Below are positions 18,957-27,541 of a stretch of 33,418 nucleotides of DNA, one piece after another; within the stretch, counting starts at the first letter, position 1, and each line of letters begins with the position of its first letter. The notes beneath the pieces were generated by a model that was not told where the DNA came from, ran no database searches, and worked only from the letters and a program-made list of their open reading frames with translations. The stretch is from an uncultured Thermomonosporaceae bacterium (GTDB taxonomy: Bacteria; Actinomycetota; Actinomycetes; Streptosporangiales; Streptosporangiaceae), in NCBI GenBank assembly GCA_937891035.1, contig CALAED010000641.1:1-33418 (forward strand), in the 5' to 3' direction. Both the position numbers and the translations under genes were made by a program.

Positions 18957-20098
18957 CCGGATACCGCCGGGAGAACGGCGACGTCGGCATCCGCAACCAC
19001 ACGGTCATCCTGCCGGTCGACGACCTTTCGAACGCCGCCGCCGAGGCGGTGGCGAAGGTGGTGCCCGGCACGCTGGCGTTGCCACACGCCTACGGGCGGC
19101 TGCAATTCGGCCCCGACCTCGACCTGACCTTCCGGACGCTGATCGGCACCGGCCGCAACCCGAACGTCGCGTCCGTGGTGGTGATCGGGATCGAGCCCAA
19201 CTGGACCGAACGTGTCGTGGAAGGCGTCGCCAAGACCGGCAAGAAGGTACGCGGGTTCGCCATCGAGCGGCACGGCGACCTCCGCACCGTCGAGGCGGCC
19301 GCCAGAGTCGCGGCGCGCTTCCTCGCCGACGACTCCGAGCAGCACCGAGAGCCCGTGCGGCGCGGCGAGATCATGCTTTCCATCAAGTGCGGGGAGTCCG
19401 ACACCACCAGCGGTCTGGGTTCGTGCCCGACCACCGCGGAGGCGGTGGACCGCTGGGTCGACGCCGGCGGCACCGTGTTGTTCGGCGAGACCAGCGAACT
19501 GACCGGTGGCGAGGACCTCATCGCCGCGCGGTGCGTCAACGACGCGGTCCGCGCCCGGTTCCAGGAGATCTACGACGACTACATCGAGATGATCGAGCGG
19601 ACCGGCGCCAACCTGCTGGGGTCACAGCCGACCCAGGGCAACATCCGGGGCGGCCTGTCCACCATCGAGGAGAAGGCGATGGGCAACATCGCCAAGACCG
19701 GCGGCAGGCCGGTCGTCGGGGCGCTGGCGGCCGCCGAACCGCCGGGCGCGCAACCCGGGCTGTACTTCATGGACACATCGTCGGCCGCGGCCGAGTGCAT
19801 CACGCTGATGGCCGCCGCGGGCGCGACGCTCCACCTATTCCCGACCGGACAGGGAAACGTCATCGGCAACCCGATCGAACCGGTCGTCAAGCTGACCGCG
19901 AACCCGCAGACCGTCGAGACCATGAGCGAGCACGTCGACGTGGACTGCTCCGGCCTGCTCCGCCGCGAGTACGACCTGACCGCCGCCGGTGACCGGCTGA
20001 TGGAGATCTGCGATCGCACCATCAACGGCCGGCTGACGTGCGCGGAGGTGCTGGGTCACCGCGAGTTCGCGCTCACCCGTCTGTACCAGAGCGCCTGA
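18935..20098 (+). CDS. suyB: UxaA-family large subunit, probable sulfolactate sulfo-lyase SuyB
   Basis: The product is 387 aa from the GTG at 18935, close to the 42-kDa size known for SuyB. Family features are GYRRENGDVGIRNHTVILPVDDLSN (about 7-31), IKCGESDTTSGLGSCPTTAEAVDRWVDAGGTVLFGETSELTGGE (Cys-containing metal region), GNIRGGLSTIEEKAMGNIAKTG and FPTGQGNVIGNPIEPVVKLTANP. It forms the catalytic part of the lyase with SuyA. The reaction yields sulfite in the cytosol, which fits the divergent cytoplasm-facing molybdoenzyme. Altronate or galactarate dehydratase activity is the main alternative. Confidence 0.78.
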   Translation: MAQQRGLTGYRRENGDVGIRNHTVILPVDDLSNAAAEAVAKVVPGTLALPHAYGRLQFGPDLDLTFRTLIGTGRNPNVASVVVIGIEPNWTERVVEGVAKTGKKVRGFAIERHGDLRTVEAAARVAARFLADDSEQHREPVRRGEIMLSIKCGESDTTSGLGSCPTTAEAVDRWVDAGGTVLFGETSELTGGEDLIAARCVNDAVRARFQEIYDDYIEMIERTGANLLGSQPTQGNIRGGLSTIEEKAMGNIAKTGGRPVVGALAAAEPPGAQPGLYFMDTSSAAAECITLMAAAGATLHLFPTGQGNVIGNPIEPVVKLTANPQTVETMSEHVDVDCSGLLRREYDLTAAGDRLMEICDRTINGRLTCAEVLGHREFALTRLYQSA

Positions 20099-20100
20099 GC

Positions 20101-21540
20101 ATGACCGCGGTGATGATGAGCGACGCCCCGACGAACCTGATCAACGGCGAGTGGCTGGATCCGCCGCGGACCCGGGACGTGACCAACCCGGCCACCGGCC
20201 AGCGGGTCGGCCGGATCGGCTTCGGTGGCGCCGAGCAGGCCAGGGCCGCCGCCGACGCGGCCGCCGCCGCGTTCGAGGGCTGGGCGGCCGCCCCCGCCCG
20301 GCGCCGCGCGGACATCTTGCTCCGCGCGTCCGATCTGATCGCCGAACGGGCCGACCGAATCGGCGAGTTGCTCGCCGCCGAGGCCGGCAAGCGCCGGCCG
20401 GAGGCCGTCGCCGAGGTGACCTTCGCCGCCGAGTACTTCCGCTGGTTCGCCGAGCAGGCCCGCCGGCCCAACGGGACGATCGTCCCGCACGAGTCGCCCG
20501 GCCGGCGGCATCTGACCATCAGGCGGCCGGCCGGCGTGGTGGCCGGCCTGACACCGTGGAACTTCCCGTGCTCCATCCAGGCTCGCAAGCTGGCTCCCGC
20601 GCTGGCGGCCGGTTGCACCGTGGTGGCCAGAGTGTCGGAGAAGGCGCCGCTCGCGGCCACGGAGATGATTCGTTGTCTCACCGAGGCCGGGCTGCCGGCC
20701 GGCGTCGTCAATTTGGTGCACGGCCCGGCCGCCGAGATCACCGACGCCTACCTGACCCACCCCGCCGTACGGGTGGTGTCGTTCACCGGCTCCACCGAGG
20801 TCGGCCGCTCGATCATGGCCGCCGCCGGAGCCCGGGTGGTGCGGCCACTGCTCGAGCTGGGCGGTGCGGCCCCCTTCATCGTGTTCGACGACGCGGACCT
20901 CGACGCGGCGGTCGAGGGAGCGTTGATCGCCAAGTTCCGCAACACGGGTCAATCCTGCATCGCCGCCAACCGGTTCTTCGTGCACGACGCCGTCTTCGCC
21001 GACTTCGCCGCCCGGTTCGCCGCCGCCGTCGACGCGATGACCGTCGGCGCCGGGCTGTCCGCTCCCGTACCCGACCTCACCTGCTGCATCGACGACGATC
21101 GCGTCGCCGCGGTCGACGGGATGGTCGCCGAGGCCATGGACGCGGGAGCGAAACGGATCACCCGCGGTTTCGACCTGCCCGGGCCCTGCTTCGCCGCGCC
21201 CACTTTGCTGGTCGACGTGCCCGAGCACGTCGCGCTCGCGCGGCGGGAGATCTTCGGTCCGGCGTCCGGCATCTTCCGGTTCGACGATGAGGACGACGTG
21301 CTGGCCCGCGCCAACGACACCGAGATGGGCCTGGCCGCCTACTTCTACACTCGGGACTCCGCCCGGACCTGGCGCCTGGCCGAGCGGCTCGACGTCGGCA
21401 TCCTCGGCGTCAACAACCCCTTGCCCGGCTCGGTGTTCGTCCCGATGGGCGGCACCAAGCAGTCCGGCCTCGGCCGGGAGGGCGCGGCGCTCGGACTGGA
21501 GGAGTTCGAGGAGACCTGTTCGATCGCCATCGGGCTGTGA
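20101..21540 (+). CDS. aldehyde dehydrogenase, probable sulfolactaldehyde dehydrogenase
   Basis: The product is 479 aa, the usual GabD-type length, with ATG 2 nt after the suyB stop. Catalytic residues are in place: Asn154 (TPWNFP), Glu252 (LELGG) and Cys286 (NTGQSCIAANR), plus FTGSTEVGRSI for NAD(P) binding. The normally conserved KPSE loop reads RVSE here. In the sulfo-Entner-Doudoroff pathway a GabD-like enzyme oxidises 3-sulfolactaldehyde to 3-sulfolactate, which would feed directly into the sulfolactate enzymes encoded on either side. Succinate-semialdehyde or glyceraldehyde are alternative substrates. Confidence 0.85.
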   Translation: MTAVMMSDAPTNLINGEWLDPPRTRDVTNPATGQRVGRIGFGGAEQARAAADAAAAAFEGWAAAPARRRADILLRASDLIAERADRIGELLAAEAGKRRPEAVAEVTFAAEYFRWFAEQARRPNGTIVPHESPGRRHLTIRRPAGVVAGLTPWNFPCSIQARKLAPALAAGCTVVARVSEKAPLAATEMIRCLTEAGLPAGVVNLVHGPAAEITDAYLTHPAVRVVSFTGSTEVGRSIMAAAGARVVRPLLELGGAAPFIVFDDADLDAAVEGALIAKFRNTGQSCIAANRFFVHDAVFADFAARFAAAVDAMTVGAGLSAPVPDLTCCIDDDRVAAVDGMVAEAMDAGAKRITRGFDLPGPCFAAPTLLVDVPEHVALARREIFGPASGIFRFDDEDDVLARANDTEMGLAAYFYTRDSARTWRLAERLDVGILGVNNPLPGSVFVPMGGTKQSGLGREGAALGLEEFEETCSIAIGL

Positions 21541-21546
21541 CATGCG

Positions 21547-22518
21547 ATGACCGAACGGATCGATGTGCTGGTGACCGAGGACATCTCCGGTGCGCCGCTG
21601 GACGACCTCGCCACGCGTCACCGCGTGGTGCTCCGGCCGGAGGCCTGGCGCGACCGCGGCGCATTGCGGGAACTGGTGTCTCGCGCCCGGGCGATCGTGG
21701 TGCGCAACCGCACCATGGTGGACGCCGAACTGCTCGCCGCGGCGCCGGACCTGCGGATCGTGGCGCGCGCCGGCGTCGGGCTCGACAACATCGATCTCGC
21801 GGCGGCCCGCGAACGCGGCGTGGTGGTGTCGGCGCCGCTCGGCGCGAACGCGGTCAGCGTCGCCGAGCACACGCTCGGGCTGGCGCTGGCGCTGGCCCGC
21901 CGGACCGTGGCACTGGACGCCGGATGCCGCTCCGGGGAGTGGGACCGCAGCCCCGGTACCGAGTTGCACGGGGGAACCTGGGGACTGCTTGGCGCCGGGG
22001 CGACCGGCCGGGCCTGCGGACGGCTGGCCGCCGCGCTTGGCATGCGGGTGCTCGCCTTCGACCCCTACCTCGAGCCGGACGATCCGGAGCTGACCGGCGC
22101 CGGAATCGAGCTGGTGCCGCTGGCGGACGCGGTCACGCGGTCCGATGTGATCTCCATCCACCTGCCGGCCACCGGCCGGACCCGGGGCCTGGTGGACGCG
22201 GCCCTGCTGGCCAGGATGCGCCCCACCGCGCTGCTGATCAATGTCGGCAGGGGTGAGGTGATCGACGAGAACGCGCTCGCCGACGCACTGGAGTCGGGCG
22301 CACCGGCCGGCGCGGCGCTCGACGTGCGCGCGCAGGAACCACCGCGTCCGAGCCGGCTGGACAAGCTGGACAACGTGCTGTTCACCCCGCACATCGCCGG
22401 GATCACCGTGCAGAGCCAGGAGCGCATCTTGCGTCTGCTGAGCGCGGACGTGGACGCGGTGCTGAGCGGTGGCCGGCCCGCCTCGGCCGTGGACACGCGG
22501 GGCGCGGGCCGCCGATGA
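21547..22518 (+). CDS. slcC: D-2-hydroxyacid dehydrogenase, SlcC-like ((S)-sulfolactate dehydrogenase candidate)
   Basis: The product is 323 aa of the D-isomer-specific 2-hydroxyacid dehydrogenase family. Substrate-binding ARAGVGLDNID, nucleotide-binding GLLGAGATGRACGRLAAALGM, catalytic Arg in NVGRGEVIDENAL and His in TPHIAGIT are all visible. Length and family match SlcC, which oxidises (S)-sulfolactate to sulfopyruvate with NAD+. The neighbouring LDH2-type gene (ATGA overlap) would reduce sulfopyruvate to (R)-sulfolactate, the isomer used by SuyAB. 3-phosphoglycerate or another 2-hydroxyacid remains possible. Confidence 0.75.
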   Translation: MTERIDVLVTEDISGAPLDDLATRHRVVLRPEAWRDRGALRELVSRARAIVVRNRTMVDAELLAAAPDLRIVARAGVGLDNIDLAAARERGVVVSAPLGANAVSVAEHTLGLALALARRTVALDAGCRSGEWDRSPGTELHGGTWGLLGAGATGRACGRLAAALGMRVLAFDPYLEPDDPELTGAGIELVPLADAVTRSDVISIHLPATGRTRGLVDAALLARMRPTALLINVGRGEVIDENALADALESGAPAGAALDVRAQEPPRPSRLDKLDNVLFTPHIAGITVQSQERILRLLSADVDAVLSGGRPASAVDTRGAGRR

Positions 22519-23531
22519 GCCTCACCCTCGCGGAGGCGCGACGCCTGGCCACCGATCTGTTGACCGCCGCGGGAATGCCGCTCGACACCGCGAAGCGCAC
22601 GGCGTGGTGCGTTTCAGTGGCCGAGGCCTGGGGGGTCGCTTCGCACGGCTTGCTGCGGTTGCCCTACTACCTGCACCGCATCCAGGCCGGCGGCTATCCG
22701 CCGGACGCCGAGCTGCGTACCGTGACCGACACCGGCCCGCTGGTGGCTCTGGACGGGGGCGGCGGCCTCGGCCACTGGCAGGCGTGGCATGCCGCCGAGT
22801 TGGCGACCGGGCGCTGCGCCCGATATGGCATCGCCGCGGTCGCGGTGGCCGACTCCGGGCACTGTGGCGCGCTGGGGCTGTACACCGTGCCGGGCATCGA
22901 GGCCGGCCAGATCACGCTGGCCTTTTCGAACGGTCCGGCGGTGATGCCGGCATGGGGCGGCGCGCGCCCGCTGCTGTCCACCTCCCCGCTGGCGGCCGGC
23001 ATACCGACCCGGCCCCGGCCGGTCATCGTGGACATGGCCACCAGCGCCGTGGCGCGCGGAAAGATCGCCGCGCACGCACGCGATGGCACGCCGCTGCCGC
23101 CGGGCTGGGCGCTGGACGCGGACGGCCGGCCGACCACCGATGCGCGTGCCGCGCTCCACGGGCTGCTCGCCCCGCTGGGCGGCGCCAAGGGTTTCGCCCT
23201 CGCCCTACTGGTCGAGGCCCTGGCCGGCGGGCTGGCCGGGCCGAACCTGTCCGCCGCCGTTCCGGACATGTTCGCCGACACCGACGCCGGCCACCCCCAA
23301 CGCGTCGGGCATCTGCTGATCGCCATCGACGTGGCGAGATTCGAGGCCGCCGGCGACCGCCTCGACCGGCTCGCCTCGTCCGTCGAGGTGGGGGGCGGGC
23401 GGTTGCCGGGAGCGCGCCGGCGGCTGCCGTCCGAGCTCCACCCCGATCAGCCGCTGGACACCGCCGACTCCACGCTCGCCGAGTTGCGCGGCTGGGCCGA
23501 CCGCCTGGGGGTCGCCCGAAACGTCCGCTGA
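22515..23531 (+). CDS. comC: LDH2/MDH2-family oxidoreductase, ComC-like ((R)-sulfolactate dehydrogenase candidate)
   Basis: The product is 338 aa of the malate/L-lactate dehydrogenase type 2 family, a non-Rossmann NAD(P) fold. Signatures are SHGLLRLPYYLHRIQAGGY (about 44-62), ADSGHCGALGLY, DMATSAVARGKI and GGAKGFALALLVEALAGGL. The family includes ComC, which interconverts sulfopyruvate and (R)-sulfolactate. The start overlaps the SlcC-like stop by ATGA. Together the pair can epimerise sulfolactate, as described for Chromohalobacter. It is the last gene of the plus-strand operon. Confidence 0.75.
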   Translation: MSLTLAEARRLATDLLTAAGMPLDTAKRTAWCVSVAEAWGVASHGLLRLPYYLHRIQAGGYPPDAELRTVTDTGPLVALDGGGGLGHWQAWHAAELATGRCARYGIAAVAVADSGHCGALGLYTVPGIEAGQITLAFSNGPAVMPAWGGARPLLSTSPLAAGIPTRPRPVIVDMATSAVARGKIAAHARDGTPLPPGWALDADGRPTTDARAALHGLLAPLGGAKGFALALLVEALAGGLAGPNLSAAVPDMFADTDAGHPQRVGHLLIAIDVARFEAAGDRLDRLASSVEVGGGRLPGARRRLPSELHPDQPLDTADSTLAELRGWADRLGVARNVR

Positions 23532-23540
23532 CACGTCATC

Positions 23541-23588
23541 GCGTCACTCGCGCGTCACCCGCGCGTCACCCGCGTACCCGCGTCACCA
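23541..23588. repeat. short GCGTCAC direct repeats in convergent spacer
   Basis: Several near-identical GCGCGTCACCC-type units stand in tandem between the comC-like and dgoD-like stop codons and run just into the end of the latter gene. There is no clear hairpin-plus-T terminator. Probably a slippage product. Confidence 0.55.
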
Positions 23589-24752
23589 TTCGGTGTAGCG
23601 GCCGTCCGGGGTGCGCCAGACAGGATCGGGGAGGGTCCAGGAGCCGGCGCCGGCGCGGACGGAGCCGGCGGCGATCTCTATTCCCAGACCGGGGGCGGTG
23701 GGGCGGGGAAGGTGACCGCCGATGGGGCTCAGCGGGGTCGGATCCGCGAGGTAGTCAGCCATCTCGCCGGGAGGCAGACCCGCGTAACCCTGGTTGTAGT
23801 GCAGGCCGAGGCTTTGTTCCTGGATGACCACGTTGCCGGCGCAGCAGGCCACTTGGAGCGAGGCCGCCAGCGAGATCGGGCCGTTGGGGCAGTGGGGAGC
23901 CACCGCCACGTCATAGGCCTCGGCCATCCGGCAGATCTTCTCCAGTTCGAACAGGCCGGTCAGGGAGACGTCCGGCTGGATGATGTCCACCGCTCGTTGT
24001 TCCAGGAGTCGGGCGTACGCGGCCCGCGTGAAGACGCGTTCGCCCGTGGCCAGCGGGGTGCGGCCCGCGTGGGCGGTGAGTTCGGGGAGCAGGTCTTCTT
24101 GCCCCGGCGGCAGCGGTTCTTCGATCCACATGAGGCGGAACTGTTCCAGCTCGCGAAGCAGCGCCTTGGCCATCGCGCGGTGGACCCGGCCATGGAAGTC
24201 CACGGCTATGTCGACGGCGTCGCCGTGGGCGTCCCGGATCGCGGCGACGCGGGCGACGACCGCGTCCACCTGTTCGGGGCTGTCGACGTAGTCGAGCTCT
24301 TCCGTGGCGTTCATCTTGACGGCCGTGAACCCTTGAGCGAGCCGTGCCTTGGTGTGGGCCACGACGTTGCCGGGACGGTCCCCGCCTATCCAGGCGTAGA
24401 GGCGCACGCGTTCCCGTACCGCGCCGCCGAGGAATTCATAGACGGGAAGGCCGTGGCGGTGGCCTTTGACGTCCCACATGGCCTGCTCGATCGCCGCGGT
24501 CGCCGTGGCGAGCACCGGTCCGTCGCGGAAGAAGCCGCCGCGGCTCATGCGCTGCCAAAGGTCCTCGATACGTGCCGGGTTTTCCCCGATGATGTTGCGG
24601 GCCAGGTCGTCGACCGCGCCCGCGACGGCCGCGGCCCGTTTGGGGACGATGGCCTCGCCCCAGCCGGTCAGGCCGTCGCGGGTCGTCAGCTCGACGAAAA
24701 TCCAGCGGGGGGCGACGCGGTGCGTCCGGATCGCCGCGATCTGGTCGCTCAT
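23583..24752 (-). CDS. dgoD: enolase-superfamily sugar-acid dehydratase (D-galactonate dehydratase-like)
   Basis: The product is 389 aa, closely following E. coli DgoD in pattern. Metal and catalytic residues sit in VDFHGR (Asp185, His187), WIEEP (Glu211), ATGERV (Glu238) and APHCPNGP (His287); VKMNATEEL, IQPDVSLTG and QEQSLGLHYNQG complete the match. The family removes water across C2-C3 of a sugar acid to give a 2-keto-3-deoxy acid. D-galactonate and D-gluconate (hence 6-sulfogluconate) have the same C2 and C3 configuration, so a sulfogluconate dehydratase role is chemically possible. Characterised sulfo-ED pathways, as I recall, use an IlvD/EDD-type enzyme instead. Last gene of the operon, 10 nt after the ATPase gene. 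Confidence 0.88.
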   Translation of the reverse strand: MSDQIAAIRTHRVAPRWIFVELTTRDGLTGWGEAIVPKRAAAVAGAVDDLARNIIGENPARIEDLWQRMSRGGFFRDGPVLATATAAIEQAMWDVKGHRHGLPVYEFLGGAVRERVRLYAWIGGDRPGNVVAHTKARLAQGFTAVKMNATEELDYVDSPEQVDAVVARVAAIRDAHGDAVDIAVDFHGRVHRAMAKALLRELEQFRLMWIEEPLPPGQEDLLPELTAHAGRTPLATGERVFTRAAYARLLEQRAVDIIQPDVSLTGLFELEKICRMAEAYDVAVAPHCPNGPISLAASLQVACCAGNVVIQEQSLGLHYNQGYAGLPPGEMADYLADPTPLSPIGGHLPRPTAPGLGIEIAAGSVRAGAGSWTLPDPVWRTPDGRYTEW

Positions 24753-24762
24753 GCGTGGCCGG

Positions 24763-25830
24763 TCATCCGATGGTCTGGCCGGTGTCGGGATCGAACAGAT
24801 GGACCCGGGCCGGATCGACGCTGAGCGTCACCTTCTCGGCATGATGGAAACGGTGCTCGCGCGGGAGCTTGGCGGTCACCGTCTCATCGCCGACCGCCAA
24901 GATCACGTGCTGTTCCGAGCCGAGCGGCTCGACGACCTCAACGACCCCTTCGACGACACAGCCGGCGTCTCGCCCCGAATGCGGCCGCAGGTGCTCGGGA
25001 CGGATTCCGCACACCGCCTTCCCCGGGACGTTTTTGAGACGATCCGCCGGAAGCCTCAGCCGCACCCCGGCTCCGCGCAGCTGCGGACCGTCCACCTCGC
25101 AGGTCAAAAATCCCATCGCGGGAGTGCCGATGAAGCTCGCCACGAACCGGTTGACCGGGCGCTCGTAGAGCTCATCCGGTGTGCCGAGCTGTTGAATGAC
25201 GCCGTCGTTCATGACGGCGATGCGGTCGCCCATCGTCATCGCCTCGACCTGGTCGTGGGTCACGTAGATCGCGGTCGCGGTGACGGCACGGTGCACCTTC
25301 AGGATCTCGGCGCGCATCCGGACGCGCAGGTGGGCGTCCAGGTTGGACAGCGGCTCGTCCAGCAGGAACACCGCCGGGTCGCGGACGATAGCGCGGCCGA
25401 GAGCGACGCGCTGGCGCTGACCTCCCGACAGCTGCCTCGGGCGGCGGTCGAGAAGCTCCTCGATGCCGAGCAGCCCAGCGGCGTCCCGCACCTTCTCATC
25501 GATCAACGATCGCGGGAGTTTGCGGCGCCGCAGCCCGAAGGCCATGTTCCCGTACACCGACATATGCGGATAGAGGCCGTAGTTCTGGAACACCATGGCG
25601 ATGTCGCGGTCGCTAACGTCGATGTCGTCCACCCGCTCGTCCCCGAAGAACACCTCGCCCTCGGTCGGCGACTCAAGGCCGGCGATGATGCGCAGCAGCG
25701 TCGTCTTCCCCGACCCGGACGGGCCGACCAGGACGAGGAACTCGTGGTCACCGACGTCCAGGTCGCAGTCGCGCAGGACGACGGTGTCGCCAAAGCGCTT
25801 GCCCACGCTCTTCAGGCTGATACCGGTCAT
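24763..25830 (-). CDS. sugar ABC transporter ATP-binding protein (UgpC/MsmK type)
   Basis: The product is 355 aa from the ATG at 25830, which shares one base with the dehydrogenase stop (TGATG). It has Walker A GPSGSGKTT (residues about 37-45), Q-loop FQNYGLYPH, signature LSGGQRQR, Walker B VFLLDEP and switch YVTHDQVEAMTMG. The C-terminal TOBE-like regulatory domain (about 235-355) contains GIRPEHLR, as in carbohydrate importers. It powers the two permeases and the lipoprotein encoded upstream. Confidence 0.93.
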   Translation of the reverse strand: MTGISLKSVGKRFGDTVVLRDCDLDVGDHEFLVLVGPSGSGKTTLLRIIAGLESPTEGEVFFGDERVDDIDVSDRDIAMVFQNYGLYPHMSVYGNMAFGLRRRKLPRSLIDEKVRDAAGLLGIEELLDRRPRQLSGGQRQRVALGRAIVRDPAVFLLDEPLSNLDAHLRVRMRAEILKVHRAVTATAIYVTHDQVEAMTMGDRIAVMNDGVIQQLGTPDELYERPVNRFVASFIGTPAMGFLTCEVDGPQLRGAGVRLRLPADRLKNVPGKAVCGIRPEHLRPHSGRDAGCVVEGVVEVVEPLGSEQHVILAVGDETVTAKLPREHRFHHAEKVTLSVDPARVHLFDPDTGQTIG

Positions 25831-26630
25831 CACTTCTCTCCCAGCGGGTCGGGGTATCTGCTGAGCCGGCGGCCGGCGTCCACGTGCAGTGTGGCGCCGG
25901 TGCAAAAGGCGGCCGCGTCGGAGCAGAGGAAGGCGACGGCCGCCGCGACCTCTTCAGGACGGCCGAACCGCCGCAGCAGGGTCGGGGGTGTCACGCTGGT
26001 GTCGGCGTGGCGTTCGCGCAGCGTGTCGCCCATGGACGGCGAGTCGATGACGCCCGGCGCGACCGCGTTCACGCGAACGCCGAGCGGGGACAGTTCGACC
26101 GCCATGGCGCGGGTGAGCGCGCTGAGCCCGCCCTTGCTCGCCACATAGGACGTGTGCGCCGACACGGGAAGGTCCTCCTGGATGCTCGTGATGTTCACGA
26201 TGGCGCCGAAGCGGCGGGCGACCATGTCGCGCGCGGCGTCCCTGCCGAGCACCATCGCGGCCGTCAGGTTGATGTCGAGTACGTTCCGCCAGTCGTCCAG
26301 ATCGGTGTCCAGAAACGACAGGCGCCGGCCGAGGAAGGCGGCGTTGTTCACCAGCATGTCGACCCGGCCGTGCCGCGCGACGACCTCCGGTATCACCGAC
26401 GCGCACCGCGCGGCGTCGGCGAGGTCCGCGACCAAGTAGGTCGCCGCCGCCTCCGCGGGTCCGGCCGCCGCCGGCCCGCTTCGGCTCACCGTCAGCCCGG
26501 CCGCCACGTCCGCCACGGCCTCGTTCCGGTCGACGAGGACGACGGCGGCCCCGTCGGCCGCCAGCCGGGTCGCGACGGCGCGGCCGATCCCCCGCGCGGC
26601 GCCCGTGACCACCGCCACCCGCCCTCTCAT
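25830..26630 (-). CDS. short-chain dehydrogenase/reductase, candidate sulfoquinovose (sugar) 1-dehydrogenase
   Basis: This classical SDR of 266 aa has NAD(P)-binding TGAARGIG (residues 10-17), NNAA (94-97), Ser148, and catalytic Tyr161/Lys165 (YVASK). The C-terminal TGATLHVDAGRR fits the family. In the sulfo-ED and non-phosphorylative sugar pathways, an SDR oxidises the sugar at C1 to a lactone, and a lactonase gene is in the same operon. The start overlaps the permease stop by ATGA. Substrate not readable from sequence. Confidence 0.85.
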   Translation of the reverse strand: MRGRVAVVTGAARGIGRAVATRLAADGAAVVLVDRNEAVADVAAGLTVSRSGPAAAGPAEAAATYLVADLADAARCASVIPEVVARHGRVDMLVNNAAFLGRRLSFLDTDLDDWRNVLDINLTAAMVLGRDAARDMVARRFGAIVNITSIQEDLPVSAHTSYVASKGGLSALTRAMAVELSPLGVRVNAVAPGVIDSPSMGDTLRERHADTSVTPPTLLRRFGRPEEVAAAVAFLCSDAAAFCTGATLHVDAGRRLSRYPDPLGEK

Positions 26631-27541
26631 GTTCCCGAGAGCGCACCGGCGGTCATACCGCGGACCATGGAGCGCTGAACGGCGAAGAAGGCGATGACCA
26701 GCGGCAGGCTCGTGATGAGCGCGGCGGCCATCATGCCGCCCCAGTCGGTCTTAAAGGTGCCGGTGAAGCTCTGCATCAGCCCGGCCGGGAGGGTCTGCCG
26801 CGCGTTTGTGCTGACCAGGGTCAACGGGTAGAGCAGATTGTTCCAGGTGTTCATGAAGATGAACACCGCGGTGGTGACCAGACCGGGTATCGACGTCGGC
26901 ACGACGACCCGGAACAGCACGCCAAGGCGCCCGTACCCGTCCACCCGCGCGGCCTCTTCGATCTCCCGGGGCATTCCGTCGAAGAAGCCCTTCATCATCC
27001 AGGCGCCGAACGGTATCGCGAACGACGTGTAGCCGACGATGAGCCCGAAGTAGGTGTTCAGCAGATGCGCCTTGAGGAGCAGGAGATAGAGCGGGCCGAT
27101 CAGCACGACGAGGGGCAGCATCTGCGTCGCCAGCACGGCGATGCCGGTAACCCCGTTGAGCCGGTAGCCGCCCCTGGAGAAGCTGTACCCGGCGAGGGTG
27201 GAGATCAGCACCGCGACCAGCGCCGCGATGATCGCCGTGAAGAAGCTGTTGAACAGGTACGTCCCGAACGGGACGGTACCGGTGAACAGTCCTTGGAAGT
27301 TCGCGCCGGTGAACGAGCGCGGCCACAACGTCGGGGTGAGGTTCGTCGCCTCGAGCGGAGACTTCACCGACGTGGCGATCATCCAGTACAGCGGCGCCAG
27401 CGTCCACGCGGCGAACAGCGCGATGATCACGACGGCGATCGATCGCGCGGCCCAGGGTCGCCGGCGGCGGCGTGGCGCGCGTGCCGTCCCGGCGGTCACA
27501 TGGGACTCCTTGGCGGCCGCGGCGGTTCTCCGCGCGGTCAT
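26627..27541 (-). CDS. carbohydrate ABC transporter permease (MalG type)
   Basis: The product is 304 aa from the ATG at 27541, overlapping the first permease's stop (ATGA). Six membrane helices are visible (for example SIAVVIIALFAAWTLAPLYW, AIIAALVAVLISTLAGYSF, MLPLVVLIGPLYLLLL, LVTTAVFIFMNTWNNLLYPL). The EAA loop contacting the ATPase reads EIEEAARVDGYGRLGVLFRVVVPTS. It pairs with the MalF-type permease. Confidence 0.93.
   Translation of the reverse strand: MTARRTAAAAKESHVTAGTARAPRRRRRPWAARSIAVVIIALFAAWTLAPLYWMIATSVKSPLEATNLTPTLWPRSFTGANFQGLFTGTVPFGTYLFNSFFTAIIAALVAVLISTLAGYSFSRGGYRLNGVTGIAVLATQMLPLVVLIGPLYLLLLKAHLLNTYFGLIVGYTSFAIPFGAWMMKGFFDGMPREIEEAARVDGYGRLGVLFRVVVPTSIPGLVTTAVFIFMNTWNNLLYPLTLVSTNARQTLPAGLMQSFTGTFKTDWGGMMAAALITSLPLVIAFFAVQRSMVRGMTAGALSGT

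Noticed and set aside
18651-20098. SuyA/SuyB-like genes as a split altronate or galactarate dehydratase
   Set aside because: Not excluded, but less likely: the SlcC/ComC-type pair, the aldehyde dehydrogenase and a divergent sulfite dehydrogenase-like operon all suit sulfolactate, and no uronate isomerase or reductase is present.
20056-22392. A 778-codon minus-strand open frame across the aldehyde dehydrogenase and SlcC-like genes
   Set aside because: Gly/Arg/Gln/His-rich translation with no domains; the plus strand encodes two well-conserved dehydrogenases.
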